Assembly (NCBI RefSeq): GCF_003206695.1
Contig: NZ_PZJN01000003.1
Span: 455,323 to 519,322 of the forward strand
Origin: Salinicola halophyticus
GTDB lineage: Bacteria; Pseudomonadota; Gammaproteobacteria; Pseudomonadales; Halomonadaceae
Direction of reading: 5' to 3'
DNA length: 64,000 bases
Shown one piece after another: positions 45,562 through 55,055 of this stretch. Made by a program: the position numbers and the translations under genes. A model generated the notes under the pieces. The model had not been told where the DNA came from, searched no databases, and was given only the letters and a program-made list of their open reading frames with translations. The stretch's first letter is position 1. Each line of letters begins with the position of its first letter.

Positions 45562-46960
45562 GACGGCGCTCCTCGGCGTGGGCGGCAGCAGCGGTCTCGG
45601 CTTCGAGATGCTCGGCGAGCACGGCGCTGGCCCGGCCTTCCAGCAGGCCGATCAGCCGCCGGCTACGGCTGCTCAAGGCGGTATTGACGAACAGCAGCGG
45701 CACGGCCGTGATCAGGCCCAGCACGGTGGTGACCAGCGCCTGACTGATCCCGCCCGCCATCAACTGCGGATCGCCGGTGCCGAACACGGTGATCGACTGG
45801 AAAGTGACGATCATCCCGGTCACGGTACCCAGCAGACCCAGCAGCGGCGCCACTGCGGCGATCAGCTTGACGATCGGCTGACCGCGCTCCAGCCGCGGCT
45901 GCTCTGCCAGCAGGGCTTCGTCGAGCCGCGCCTCCAGTGCTTCCGGCGCATGATCGCGCCCCAGTGCTGCGAAGCGCTTGAGCACCCGGCCCAGCGGGTT
46001 GTCGTCTTGCAGCGTATCCGGCGCCTGCATCTGGCGGCGCATCCGGCCACTGACGATCACGAGATAGACATACTGCGCCAGGGCTATCAGCAGACCGACG
46101 ATCCCCAGCGCGACGATCACGTAGCCGACATAGCCGCCCTGCTGAAAGCGCTGCCACAGACTGGGCTGCCGGGAGAGCGCGTCGAGAACGTCGCCATCGG
46201 TGGGATCGACCACGATTTGGTTGCCATCACCCTGCTGAAAGGCCTGTAACGACTGCCGGGCATCGCCGGGCGTTACCGGGTACACCGCCAGCCTTCCATC
46301 CTCGCCGATGCGTTGCAGCAGATCGCCGTTGCTGAAGGCGAGGGTGTCACCCAGGCGCACTACCTCGCGCTCGGCGACATCGCCGTCCTTGCCCGCCACC
46401 GGCGCCTGAAAGCGCACACCACGGCCGCTTTCCGCGACCAGGCCGGCGAGAGCCTGACGTACCTGATCGAACGTCTGTCGATCGACCAGCCCATGATCGT
46501 CCAGCCGCGGCGGCAGTCGAGCGTCACCGCCCACGGTCAGCCAGCTCTCGCCGAGAGCATCTCGCAACTCGCCGGCCTGCTGTTTGACGATGCCGGAAAT
46601 CTCGCCGATGTCTCCGGCCTGATCCGATCGCTGCTGCTGGAGTTCCGCCAGCTGCTGTTGCTGCGCGGACTGACGATCGTCCAGCTGTTGGCGTCGGGCC
46701 TGAACCTGCTGCAGCCGCTGCTCGGCATCGGAAACGGCCTGCTGCAGCGCCTGGCGGTCGTCCAGCAACGTCTCGAGCCGCTGGCTGTCACGCTGTTCGG
46801 CGGCCTGGCTGTCGGCGCGAAAGGATTGAAGCACCTGCTGCATCGACGGCGTCGTGTTGCTTCCTGCGTCGGACTGGGCACTGGACTGGGCAACGGCAAT
46901 ACCCGGGGTGAGAAGCGTGGCGACGAGAGGCACTGCCAACCACCATGCGTGACGCTTCAT
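45545..46960 (-). CDS. ttpC: TtpC-like protein: periplasmic coiled coil fused to MotA/TolQ/ExbB domain
   Basis: 471 residues. A signal peptide (1-24, ending AVAQ), a Gln/Arg-rich coiled coil (about 40-115), a periplasmic beta-rich domain (about 120-260), then an ExbB-like part with three membrane helices (about 272-297, 360-385 and 402-425) containing PLLGLLGTVTGMIVTF. TtpC is the extra ExbB-like component essential for TonB2 function in Vibrio. The ATG at 46960 has GGAGG 7 bases upstream and overlaps the preceding stop (ATGA). The frame extending further upstream is not used. Confidence 0.86.
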   Translation of the reverse strand: MKRHAWWLAVPLVATLLTPGIAVAQSSAQSDAGSNTTPSMQQVLQSFRADSQAAEQRDSQRLETLLDDRQALQQAVSDAEQRLQQVQARRQQLDDRQSAQQQQLAELQQQRSDQAGDIGEISGIVKQQAGELRDALGESWLTVGGDARLPPRLDDHGLVDRQTFDQVRQALAGLVAESGRGVRFQAPVAGKDGDVAEREVVRLGDTLAFSNGDLLQRIGEDGRLAVYPVTPGDARQSLQAFQQGDGNQIVVDPTDGDVLDALSRQPSLWQRFQQGGYVGYVIVALGIVGLLIALAQYVYLVIVSGRMRRQMQAPDTLQDDNPLGRVLKRFAALGRDHAPEALEARLDEALLAEQPRLERGQPIVKLIAAVAPLLGLLGTVTGMIVTFQSITVFGTGDPQLMAGGISQALVTTVLGLITAVPLLFVNTALSSRSRRLIGLLEGRASAVLAEHLEAETAAAAHAEERRHGAHA

Positions 46961-47796
46961 GATTGGTCCTCCGTCGATGCCCGACCGTTCTCGACGGTCA
47001 GTGAGGCCGGCAGGTGCAGCAGCGCCGGCGCGCTCTGATCCTGAGCGATGCGGATACCGCGGCGAACCTCGTCGATCTGATCGCCATCGAGCACTTCCCA
47101 CTCGCCGTTGGCGACGCTCCAGACACCGCCGGCGCGGTCGTCCGGCGTGACGTAGTACCAGCCAGTGCGTCCTACACGCAGATAGTCGACTTCCCGCGCC
47201 ATTTGGCTACCCTGGCTTGCCGCGTCGGACTGGGAACCGTCGAGCGAACCGCTCCACTGATCCATCTCGCGGCCGTAGTCGAGCTCGGTGCGCCACACGG
47301 AAAAGATTCGCTGCAACTTGTCCGCCTGGGAGGCGTCGTCACGGGTCAGCATCTGCTCCAGATCGTCGACGCGTGCCAGGCGCTCGTCGCGCAGGAACGG
47401 CATATCCGCCTCGATCATTGCGCGCAACTGCTCGACCATCTGGCGCAGCTCACCCGGCAACGCTTCACGCGTCACCGAAATCTGTGCCAGCGCTTTCTGT
47501 TCGGCGGCGATTCGCTTGGCCTGGTTATCGACGATCGGCGCCAGCTCGGCGTTGTAACTCTCCAGTCGGTCGGCCTGCTGGTTGGCCTGACGCAGACGCT
47601 CCAGCGCGTCGCGCGTGGCGTCGTCGGCTTCATCGATACGGCTTTGAAGTTCGGCCTGGGTCTGCTGGGCCTGGATGCTGGACTGGCTGAGCGAGTCCTG
47701 AGCCGATGCCGGGCCGGCCGCGGCCAGGCTCATGGCGGCGAGGCAGAACGCCGACAGACGCCTCTTGCCTCGCCTGCGCGAGAAATCATGCACCAC
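46957..47796 (-). CDS. DUF3450 periplasmic coiled-coil protein, first gene of the TonB/TtpC operon
   Basis: 279 residues with a signal peptide of about 32 residues (ending GPASAQ), a long coiled coil rich in Gln and Glu (35-110), and a C-terminal region with the family-typical LRVGRTGWYYVTPDD. DUF3450 proteins accompany TtpC-type TonB systems; their role is not established. The start is GTG (two in a row at 47791-47796), supported by AAGGAG 6 bases upstream. A Fur-like site lies about 90-110 bp upstream. Confidence 0.82.
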   Translation of the reverse strand: MVHDFSRRRGKRRLSAFCLAAMSLAAAGPASAQDSLSQSSIQAQQTQAELQSRIDEADDATRDALERLRQANQQADRLESYNAELAPIVDNQAKRIAAEQKALAQISVTREALPGELRQMVEQLRAMIEADMPFLRDERLARVDDLEQMLTRDDASQADKLQRIFSVWRTELDYGREMDQWSGSLDGSQSDAASQGSQMAREVDYLRVGRTGWYYVTPDDRAGGVWSVANGEWEVLDGDQIDEVRRGIRIAQDQSAPALLHLPASLTVENGRASTEDQS

Positions 47797-47888
47797 GCTA
47801 TCTCCTTGCGTATGAGCAGTCAGCAGCCGGTGACGAGCATCACCGGATCGACGATGTAACGCCGCTGAATTCGATGCGATACGCTAAT

Positions 47889-47907
47889 ACAAACAAGAAC
47901 AATTATC
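47889..47907 (-). promoter_or_regulatory. Possible Fur box upstream of the TonB/TtpC operon
   Basis: By eye the site matches 11 of 19 positions of the Fur consensus, with a complete GATAAT half-site on the minus strand at 47902-47907. Iron control would fit a TonB operon. The surrounding gap 47797-48093 is AT-rich here and holds no gene. Confidence 0.35.
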
Positions 47908-48024
47908 AATCCGCATGATATCGTCTCGTTTTCTCGGCGTTATCACCTCTGTTTTCGCTGGCGAGCATGTCGCCGGACCGACGCCTCTCATCAACAAGAC
48001 ACCGCCTTAAAAAAGACACCGCCA

Positions 48025-48054
48025 TAAAAAAACCGGTGCCCTCAGGCACCGGTT
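48025..48054 (-). terminator. Rho-independent terminator of etfBA
   Basis: AACCGGTGCC pairs with GGCACCGGTT around a four-base loop; on the minus strand a run of seven or more T follows directly. It lies 40 bp past the etfA stop. Confidence 0.93.
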
Positions 48055-48093
48055 GGGTCGAACGCGGCTTGCAGGCGCGAACAGCAACAGCCC

Positions 48094-49020
48094 CTAAAGC
48101 TTCTGTTCCAGCTCGGGCAGGATCTCGAATAGATCGCCCACCAGACCGTAATCCGCGACCTGGAAGATCGGCGCGTCGTCGTCCTTGTTGATCGCCACGA
48201 TCACCTTGGAGTCCTTCATCCCCGCCAGGTGCTGAATCGCGCCGCTGATACCCACGGCAATGTAGAGATCGGGAGCGACGATCTTGCCGGTCTGGCCGAC
48301 CTGCATGTCGTTGGGCACGAAACCGGCATCGACCGCCGCCCGCGACGCGCCGACGGCAGCGCCCAGCTTGTCGGCGATTCCGTCGAGCAGTTTGAAATTG
48401 TCGCCGTTACCCATGCCACGGCCACCGGAAATCACGACTCGAGCGCCGCCCAGCTCCGGGCGCTCGCTCTGGGCAAGCTCTTCGCCGATAAAACGCGAAC
48501 ACGCGCTGTCGGCAATGTAATCGAGCGCCTCGATGGAGGCCGCGCCGCCTTCGCTAACCGCATCGAATGCCGTGGTGCGCACGGTGATCACCTTGAGCGG
48601 ATCGCTCGACTGCACCGTGGCGATGGCGTTGCCGGCGTAAATCGGACGCGTGAAGGTATCGGCGCTCTCGACGCCCAGAATCTCGGAAATCTGCGAGACA
48701 TCCTTAAGCGCGGCCAATCGCGGCAGCACGTTCTTGCCCTCGGTCGAAGCCGCGGCCAGTACATGGCTGTATTCATCGGCCAGCGCGACCAGCAGATCCG
48801 CCAGCGGCTCGGGCAGCTGGTGGGCGTACGCCGGATTGTCGGCCACCCGCACGCGGGCGACGCCGTCGAGTCTGGCGGCAGCTTCCGCGACACCGCCAAC
48901 GTTCTCACCCGCGACCAGAAGATCGATGTCGCCACCGATGGCCTGCGCGGCACCGACGACATGCGCGGTGCCGGCGGCCAGTTGGCCGTTGTGGTGCTCG
49001 GCCAGAACCAGAATGCTCAT
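48094..49020 (-). CDS. etfA: Electron transfer flavoprotein alpha subunit
   Basis: 308 residues. The C-terminal FAD-binding domain carries [40 protein letters not shown] and [27 protein letters not shown]. With EtfB it collects electrons from acyl-CoA and other dehydrogenases and passes them to ETF-ubiquinone oxidoreductase, encoded divergently nearby. The ATG at 49020 has GGAG 9 bases upstream and lies 14 bp after etfB. Confidence 0.96.
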   Translation of the reverse strand: MSILVLAEHHNGQLAAGTAHVVGAAQAIGGDIDLLVAGENVGGVAEAAARLDGVARVRVADNPAYAHQLPEPLADLLVALADEYSHVLAAASTEGKNVLPRLAALKDVSQISEILGVESADTFTRPIYAGNAIATVQSSDPLKVITVRTTAFDAVSEGGAASIEALDYIADSACSRFIGEELAQSERPELGGARVVISGGRGMGNGDNFKLLDGIADKLGAAVGASRAAVDAGFVPNDMQVGQTGKIVAPDLYIAVGISGAIQHLAGMKDSKVIVAINKDDDAPIFQVADYGLVGDLFEILPELEQKL

Positions 49021-49034
49021 GCGATCAGCTCCTA

Positions 49035-49796
49035 TCAAAGCACTTTGGCTTCGTTCTTGAGTTTGTCGATCAGCTCATCCACGGAGCCTACCTTGACGCC
49101 GCCCTTGCGCTCGGCAGGCGTCTCGACCTTGAGCAGCGTGAGCCCGCTGGACACGGCCACACCCAGCGCTTCCGGTGTCTTGGTTTCCAGCGGCTTCTTC
49201 TTGGCCTTCATGATATCCGGCAGCTTGGCGTAGCGTGGCTCGTTCAGTCGCAGGTCGGTCGTTACCACGGCGGGCAGCTTGAGCGCGACGGTCTGCAGGC
49301 CGCCGTCGATCTCGCGAGTGACGCGAACCTCACCGGCTTCGACGCCCTCGCCGAAAGCGACCTCGGAAGCAAAGGTGCCCTGCCCCATATCGGTCAACGC
49401 CGCCAGCATCTGGCCGGTCTGGTTGTTGTCGGTATCGATCGCCTGCTTACCCAGGATCACCAGATCGGGCTTCTCTTCGTCGACCACACCCTTGAGCAGC
49501 TTGGCCACCGTCAACGACTCGACACGTTCGTCGGTCTCGACGTGAATGGCGCGATCGGCACCCAGCGCCAGCGCCGTGCGCAGCTGTTCCTGAGCGGCCT
49601 TGGGGCCCACCGTGACGGCAACGATTTCCGAGGCGACGCCTTTCTCTTTCAGACGAACGGCCTCTTCCACCGCGATTTCGCAGAACGGGTTCATGGCCAT
49701 CTTGACGTTGGTCAGATCGACGTCGGAGTGATCCGCCTTGACCCGGATCTTGACGTTGTAATCGATGACGCGTTTGACCGCGACGAGTACTTTCAT
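49035..49796 (-). CDS. etfB: Electron transfer flavoprotein beta subunit
   Basis: 253 residues, starting [19 protein letters not shown], with the AMP-binding region [10 protein letters not shown] and the signature [28 protein letters not shown] near residue 185. The inner ATG at 49796 has GAGG 6 bases upstream; about 94 residues of upstream open frame are not related to the family. It is first in the etfBA operon. Confidence 0.96.
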   Translation of the reverse strand: MKVLVAVKRVIDYNVKIRVKADHSDVDLTNVKMAMNPFCEIAVEEAVRLKEKGVASEIVAVTVGPKAAQEQLRTALALGADRAIHVETDERVESLTVAKLLKGVVDEEKPDLVILGKQAIDTDNNQTGQMLAALTDMGQGTFASEVAFGEGVEAGEVRVTREIDGGLQTVALKLPAVVTTDLRLNEPRYAKLPDIMKAKKKPLETKTPEALGVAVSSGLTLLKVETPAERKGGVKVGSVDELIDKLKNEAKVL

Positions 49797-50214
49797 GAGT
49801 GGCCTCGCATGGTTGTCCTCGCAGGCTATTGATAGACCGACCCGGCGGGCGCTGGTCGACGTCGATGATCGATATGTCACGACCACCCTTTTGACGTGAT
49901 GCCAGACAGCAAAAACGTCGGCGCATATAGAATCACGTCGACGTCGGCCAAGGTCAACTCGGGGCCCGTCTTCCGCTCCAGCATGGTGCATCGCCGGGGA
50001 CATCGACGGGCGAAAATGCGATGATAGCGCATCAACGGGGTGCTGCCGAAGCAGCACCTTCGCATAAGAAAAGCGCACTCAGGCATAACATGAGGCACCT
50101 GACTGACGTTAGGCTATAAAAAACGGTGGCAGCAGCCGTCGACGAAACAGACCGAGCGGGCGTGCCTGGCTACCGTATTCGCCAGCGCCCCGCTAGCCAG
50201 CAAGGAGATCGGGT
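49797..50214. other. 418-bp divergent gap between etfB and ETF-QO
   Basis: No gene is visible. A perfect 8-bp stem, GGTGCTGC with GCAGCACC around CGAA, lies at 50039-50058. TATAAA at 50115-50120 could be a -10 box for the ETF-QO gene, without a convincing -35. I looked for a PsrA-type GAAAC...GTTTC operator, known for Pseudomonas etf genes, and did not find one. Confidence 0.4.
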
Positions 50215-51900
50215 TTGGAACGTGAATCCATGGATTTCGACGTCGTGATCGTGGGTGCAGGCCCCAGCGGCCTGTCGGCGGCATGTCGTCTGATGCAGCA
50301 GGCTAACGAGACCGGGCAAGAGCTTTCGGTCTGCGTGGTCGAGAAGGGTTCGGAAGTCGGGGCCCATATCCTATCCGGCGCCGTATTCGAGCCGCGCGCC
50401 CTGACCGAGCTATTCCCCGATTGGGCCGAGCGGGGCGCGCCGCTGAATACGCCGGTGCGGCGCGATGAACTCTACCTGCTGAAGGACACCGCCAAGGCGC
50501 AGAAACTGCCCAATGCACTGGTGCCCAAGTCGATGCACAACACCGGCCACGCCGGTTCGACCGGTGCCAGTGATCAAAACTACGTCATCAGCGCCGGCAA
50601 CCTTTGCCGCTGGCTGGGCGAGCAGGCCGAAGCGCTGGGCGTCGAGATCTTCCCCGGCTTCGCCGCGCAGGAAGCGATCGTCGATGACGCGGGCGTCGTT
50701 CGCGGCATTCTCACCGGCGACATGGGCGTCGCCGCCGATGGCAGCGAAACCGCCAATTACATGCCCGGCATGGAGCTGCGCGCCAAGTACACGCTGTTCT
50801 GCGAGGGGGCGAGGGGGCATATCGGCAAACAGTTGATCTCACGCTTCGAGCTCGACGCGGGTCGCGATCCCCAGCATTACGCCATCGGCTTCAAGGAGCT
50901 CTGGGACGTCCCCGCCGAGCAGCACGAGCCGGGGCTGGTGCTGCACGGTTCCGGCTGGCCCCTGGATGACAAGGACCATGGCGGCGACAGCCACGGCGGC
51001 TGGTTTCTCTATCACGGCGATGACCAGCAGGTGATGGTAGGACTGATCGTCGACCTGGCGTACCGCAATCCTCATCTCTCGCCGTTCGACGAATTCCAGC
51101 GCATGAAGCACCATCCGCTGCTGAAGCGCCATCTCGAGGGCGGGAAACGCGTCGCCTACGGCGCACGTGCGATCACCAAGGGCGGCGCCAACTGCCTGCC
51201 CAAGATGACGATGCCCGGCGCCCTGCTGTTGGGCTGCGATGCCGGCACGCTCAACTTCGCCAAGATCAAGGGTATTCATACCGCGATGAAGTCGGGGCTG
51301 ATCGCCGCCGAAACGGTATTCGCGGCAATCGCCGCCGGTGATGAGGGCGGCAAGGAACTCAGCGATTTCACCAACGCCTGGGAGTCGAGCTGGGCGTGGC
51401 AGGAACTGCAGGCCAGTCGCAGCTTCGGCCCGGCCATTCACAAGTTCGGTACCGTGGGCGGCGGCGCATTCAACTTCGTCGATCAGTGGCTCGGCGGCAA
51501 GCTGCCGCTACAGCGCGATACCACACCGGATCATCAGCTGAAGAAGGCATCAGAGTCGGCGCCGATCGACTACCCCAAACCCGACGGCAAGCTGTCGTTC
51601 GACAAGCCCTCGTCGGTCTTTCTGTCGAATACCAACCACGACGAGAACCAGCCCTGCCACCTGAAGCTGAGCGATCCGGCCATTCCGATCGCGAAGAATC
51701 TGCCGGAATACGCGGAACCCGCGCAGCGTTACTGCCCGGTCGGGGTCTACGAAGTGGTCGAGGAAGCGGGCGAGCCGCAGTTCCGGATCAACTTCCAGAA
51801 CTGCATTCACTGCAAGACCTGCGACATCAAGGATCCGTCCCAGAACATTACCTGGGTAGCACCGGAGGGCGGCGGCGGGCCCAACTACCCGAATATGTAG
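50215..51900 (+). CDS. Electron transfer flavoprotein-ubiquinone oxidoreductase
   Basis: 561 residues. It moves electrons from ETF to the ubiquinone pool at the inner membrane. An FAD-binding motif VIVGAGPSGLSAA (11-23) opens the protein, the ubiquinone/amphipathic region lies in the middle, and the C-terminus carries the [4Fe-4S] ligands in YCPVGVYEV and NCIHCKTCDIKDP. The start is TTG: AAGGAG ends 7 bases before it, while the first ATG (50230) would be 22 bases away. Known homologues also begin MERExM, which agrees. It is divergent from etfBA. Confidence 0.95.
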   Translation: MERESMDFDVVIVGAGPSGLSAACRLMQQANETGQELSVCVVEKGSEVGAHILSGAVFEPRALTELFPDWAERGAPLNTPVRRDELYLLKDTAKAQKLPNALVPKSMHNTGHAGSTGASDQNYVISAGNLCRWLGEQAEALGVEIFPGFAAQEAIVDDAGVVRGILTGDMGVAADGSETANYMPGMELRAKYTLFCEGARGHIGKQLISRFELDAGRDPQHYAIGFKELWDVPAEQHEPGLVLHGSGWPLDDKDHGGDSHGGWFLYHGDDQQVMVGLIVDLAYRNPHLSPFDEFQRMKHHPLLKRHLEGGKRVAYGARAITKGGANCLPKMTMPGALLLGCDAGTLNFAKIKGIHTAMKSGLIAAETVFAAIAAGDEGGKELSDFTNAWESSWAWQELQASRSFGPAIHKFGTVGGGAFNFVDQWLGGKLPLQRDTTPDHQLKKASESAPIDYPKPDGKLSFDKPSSVFLSNTNHDENQPCHLKLSDPAIPIAKNLPEYAEPAQRYCPVGVYEVVEEAGEPQFRINFQNCIHCKTCDIKDPSQNITWVAPEGGGGPNYPNM

Positions 51901-51927
51901 TACGTCACAGCGAAAGCACGCTTCCGT

Positions 51928-51954
51928 GACCGGCGGTGTCAGGCATCGCCGGTC
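51928..51954. terminator. Hairpin between ETF-QO and the sulfurtransferase
   Basis: GACCGGCG pairs with CGCCGGTC, extended inward by three pairs including one wobble, across the sulfurtransferase stop codon. It sits between two convergent genes; no T-run. Confidence 0.5.
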
Positions 51955-52769
51955 GCGATCGGCCGTGCCGGGTCGCGAATCCACTCGCTCCAGGACCCGG
52001 CATATAGCCGAGGCAGCGGCAAACCCGCGACGGCGTAGGCCAACACGTCATGACAAGCCGAGATGCCGGAGCCGCAGTAAGCGGTGACCCGCTCCGCCCT
52101 CGGCAACTCCTCCGCCAGCTTTTCCGGCGATTTGAAACGGCCATCTGCCTCCAGGTTCGCTTGACTGGGGCGACAGAGAGCACCGGGAATATGCCCTGCA
52201 ACGGGATCGATGGGTTCCTCTTCTCCGCGAAAACGCGCTTCACCGCGAGCGTCCAGCAATTGGCCACCCTCTTGCAACAGACGTTCAACCGGGACCCTCA
52301 CAGTATTATCAAAGGCAGGCTGCCATTCGCTGGCGGACGTTACCTCAGGCTCATCGGTGACCAGATCACCTTCCATCTCCTGCCACGCAGGTAACCCACC
52401 ATCGAGTACCCGAACATCGGGATGAGCGGCCCAACAGGCCAGCATCCACCAGGCTCGAGCGGCGGCCAGCTGCCCGCCTCTATCGTCATAAACCACGATG
52501 GGACGCAGAGGCTGGATGCCGAAACGCTGGATCGTGGCCGTGAAAGCTTCCTGCGTCGGAAGTGGATGACGACCGCCTTCTCCAGGCGGCGTCGAGAGAT
52601 CCCGATCCATATCCAGGTGATAGCTCCCGGGAATGTGCGCCTGCTGCCATAGCTGAAGGCCCGCGTCGGCGCTTTCCAAGCGAGCCCGGCAGTCCAAAAC
52701 CAGCGGTGGCCTCTCACCGGCGAGGCTATCGCGCAGCGCTTCTGGTGTGACAAGAACGGATGCATTCAT
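51939..52769 (-). CDS. sseA: 3-mercaptopyruvate sulfurtransferase (rhodanese family)
   Basis: 276 residues with two rhodanese domains. The N-terminal inactive one is about 8-140; the C-terminal one holds the active-site C232 in the loop CGSGISAC, the CG(S/T)G form typical of mercaptopyruvate over thiosulfate sulfurtransferases. It transfers sulfur from 3-mercaptopyruvate to thiols or cyanide. Three bp separate it from the upstream helicase gene, so it is likely the last gene of that minus-strand unit. Confidence 0.88.
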   Translation of the reverse strand: MNASVLVTPEALRDSLAGERPPLVLDCRARLESADAGLQLWQQAHIPGSYHLDMDRDLSTPPGEGGRHPLPTQEAFTATIQRFGIQPLRPIVVYDDRGGQLAAARAWWMLACWAAHPDVRVLDGGLPAWQEMEGDLVTDEPEVTSASEWQPAFDNTVRVPVERLLQEGGQLLDARGEARFRGEEEPIDPVAGHIPGALCRPSQANLEADGRFKSPEKLAEELPRAERVTAYCGSGISACHDVLAYAVAGLPLPRLYAGSWSEWIRDPARPIATGDA

Positions 52770-52772
52770 GGT

Positions 52773-55055
52773 TCATCTCCCGTTTCCGGACAGTTTGGTC
52801 ACTGGCGCCCGGGTCGCGATCAGACGCCGCCGGCCGGCCGCTTCAAAACGCACATCGATCACCGGGTTGGCGGCGTTGCCCTCCACCACCAGTATTTCGC
52901 CCTCGCCGAAGCTTGCGTGCTGCAAGCGATCTCCGACCTGCCACGACGCGTTGGTGCCGCTCTCGACGGCGGCGCCTCTGCCGGGGTCGAGAGTCGGCGT
53001 CGGCGACTCCCGGGCCTCGAGTGTCACCCACTGACCGCCGCGCTCCAGGCCGATGCGCGTCAGATAAGTCCCGATCATCTCCGGCTCGCGCACCGCGACG
53101 GCGGTTTCGGCACCGGCCTGGATCGCCCGGTCGACGCGGGAGCAATCTTCGAGCGCGGTCTCCTCGAGGAAGCGGCTCGGCCGATGATCGCCACCGTCAT
53201 GGATCAGCAGCAAGTGCTCCCGGGCGCGGGTGATGGCGACATAGTAGAGCCGTCGCTCCTCTTCCAGCCGTTCCGGCGAGAGCGGATTGTCGCGACTGAA
53301 ATGGGGAAAATCCTCTTCATTGAGCCCCCATACGACAACCAGCGGCCACTCGAGGCCCTTGGCACCGTGAACGGTACTGATCAGCACGCCATCCGGCCGG
53401 TTCTCTACTGGATTGCGCAGCAGCTCGATGAACGCCTCGGGGTCGTTGGCCAACTCGCCGGCCTGTTCGATCAACACATCGAGCAGTCGGACATCGTCGT
53501 CGCCCTTCTCCCGCCGTGCGGCCGAGCGCCGCAGGATCTTTTCGGCGTCGATGGCATCGACGACATGCTCGAGCAGCTTGGCCGGCGGCCACGTCGCCAA
53601 CTTGGGAAGCTCGCAGAGCAGCTGCCAGCGACGCTTGAGATGGCGACGCTGGCCGGGTTTGAGACCCGCCAGCACCGAGGCCTCGCGAGCCGGCCACTGC
53701 TGAGTCCGGGCCAGTTCCTCGACCAGACGGCGCACGCGATCCTGGGCGACGAAGGTCGTGGGCTGGGAGAACAGCAGAACCAGATGGGCCGGGTCGTGTA
53801 GCCGCCGAGGTTCACGCGCCAGCTGGAGATAGCCTGCCAGCGCCTGTACCAACGGCAGCCGGAACACGAAGCGCTCTTCCTGAGCGAGACGGAACGGTAT
53901 GCCGGCCCGCAGCAGCTGAAGTTGCACCGAGACCGACAACGACCAGCTGCGGACCAGTACGCAGGCTTCGTCACTGCGCCGGCCATCGGCATGCCAGCGC
54001 TGCAGCGCCTCGAGCAGCTTGGCGGCCCCGGCGCCTGCCTGTAATCGAGTCAATGGATTGCCGGGCGCCGCCAGACAGAGCTGATCCCAGCGCTGGCGAT
54101 TGCCGCGAATGGCATGATTGGCCGCCAGCGCTAGGGCATGGCCGTGGCGAAACGTGTAAGAAAGCGGATACTCGCTGGCCCGACCGAACAGACCATCGAA
54201 GCGCGCCAGCATCGCGTCGGGGCGTGCGCCCCGCCACTCATAGATGCACTGATTGGCGTCGCCGACTGCCATCACCTGCGCCGCATCGCCGGACAGTAAC
54301 TTGAGCAGCCGCAGTTGGGCTTCATTGATGTCCTGGTACTCATCGACGATGACGTGGCCGAGAAATCCCTCGACGCGACGACGCGCCTCCGCGTGCTCCT
54401 CGAGACATCGCAGCGGGCGATAGAGCAGATCCGCATAGGTCATCTGTCCGGCAGATTCCAGCAACGACTCGGCCACATCGAAGGCATCGATGAAGTGGCG
54501 TTCGCTACCGGTGTAACCGAGCTTCTCGAACAGCTCGGACGGCGTGGCGACCTCGGCCTTGACCAGATCACAGAACTGGCCGAAAGCCTCGAGCCGGTCC
54601 GCATCGAGTGCCGCCTCGCGGGTTTCGCTGTCGGTCGATTCCAGACTCTGCATCACCGCCTGACGCAATAGACGCTCCCGCTGCCATTCCGCCTGCAGCA
54701 GTTGACGCGGCGGTAGATAGCCCCAGCGGGTCAGGCTCTGGGTCAAGCGATGGCCGATCGAGTGAAAAGTGCGCACTTCCGGTAAAGCGACGCCCGCGGG
54801 TGCCTCCCGCGCCAGCTTGGCGCGGAAGTCGTCGCGCGCCGCACGGTTGAACATCAACACCAGAATGCGCCGTGGGTTTTCACCGCCGGCGAGCAGATGG
54901 AGTACGCGCCGGACCAGGGTCGTGGTCTTGCCGGCCCCGGCGACGGCAGCCACGCGGGCATGCCCCTCGAGATGGCCGATCACCGCACGCTGTTCCGCCG
55001 TCAACTCGTCGTTCGGTGCGGCGGCGGGAGTCGCCGCGCTCATCGAATCGCTCAT
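52773..55055 (-). CDS. UvrD/Rep-like superfamily 1 DNA helicase
   Basis: 760 residues. Walker A is AGAGKTTTL (39-47), motif II is DEYQD in HVIVDEYQDINEAQLRLL, and the later motifs include STVHGAKGLEWPLVVVWGLNEEDFP and RRLYYVAITRAREHLLL. An A-G-A-G-K P-loop and short domain 2 insertions set it apart from UvrD, Rep and RecB, so I leave the symbol empty. The start ATG overlaps the DUF1285 stop (ATGA). The C-terminal about 70 residues resemble the Tudor-like tail of UvrD/PcrA (WQVGDRLQHASFGEGEILVVEGN), which binds RNA polymerase in those proteins. Confidence 0.85.
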   Translation of the reverse strand: MSDSMSAATPAAAPNDELTAEQRAVIGHLEGHARVAAVAGAGKTTTLVRRVLHLLAGGENPRRILVLMFNRAARDDFRAKLAREAPAGVALPEVRTFHSIGHRLTQSLTRWGYLPPRQLLQAEWQRERLLRQAVMQSLESTDSETREAALDADRLEAFGQFCDLVKAEVATPSELFEKLGYTGSERHFIDAFDVAESLLESAGQMTYADLLYRPLRCLEEHAEARRRVEGFLGHVIVDEYQDINEAQLRLLKLLSGDAAQVMAVGDANQCIYEWRGARPDAMLARFDGLFGRASEYPLSYTFRHGHALALAANHAIRGNRQRWDQLCLAAPGNPLTRLQAGAGAAKLLEALQRWHADGRRSDEACVLVRSWSLSVSVQLQLLRAGIPFRLAQEERFVFRLPLVQALAGYLQLAREPRRLHDPAHLVLLFSQPTTFVAQDRVRRLVEELARTQQWPAREASVLAGLKPGQRRHLKRRWQLLCELPKLATWPPAKLLEHVVDAIDAEKILRRSAARREKGDDDVRLLDVLIEQAGELANDPEAFIELLRNPVENRPDGVLISTVHGAKGLEWPLVVVWGLNEEDFPHFSRDNPLSPERLEEERRLYYVAITRAREHLLLIHDGGDHRPSRFLEETALEDCSRVDRAIQAGAETAVAVREPEMIGTYLTRIGLERGGQWVTLEARESPTPTLDPGRGAAVESGTNASWQVGDRLQHASFGEGEILVVEGNAANPVIDVRFEAAGRRRLIATRAPVTKLSGNGR

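Noticed and set aside
49797-50078. N-terminal extension of etfB by about 94 residues
   Set aside because: The extension has no family resemblance, while the inner ATG has a ribosome-binding site and the conserved MKVLVAVKR start.
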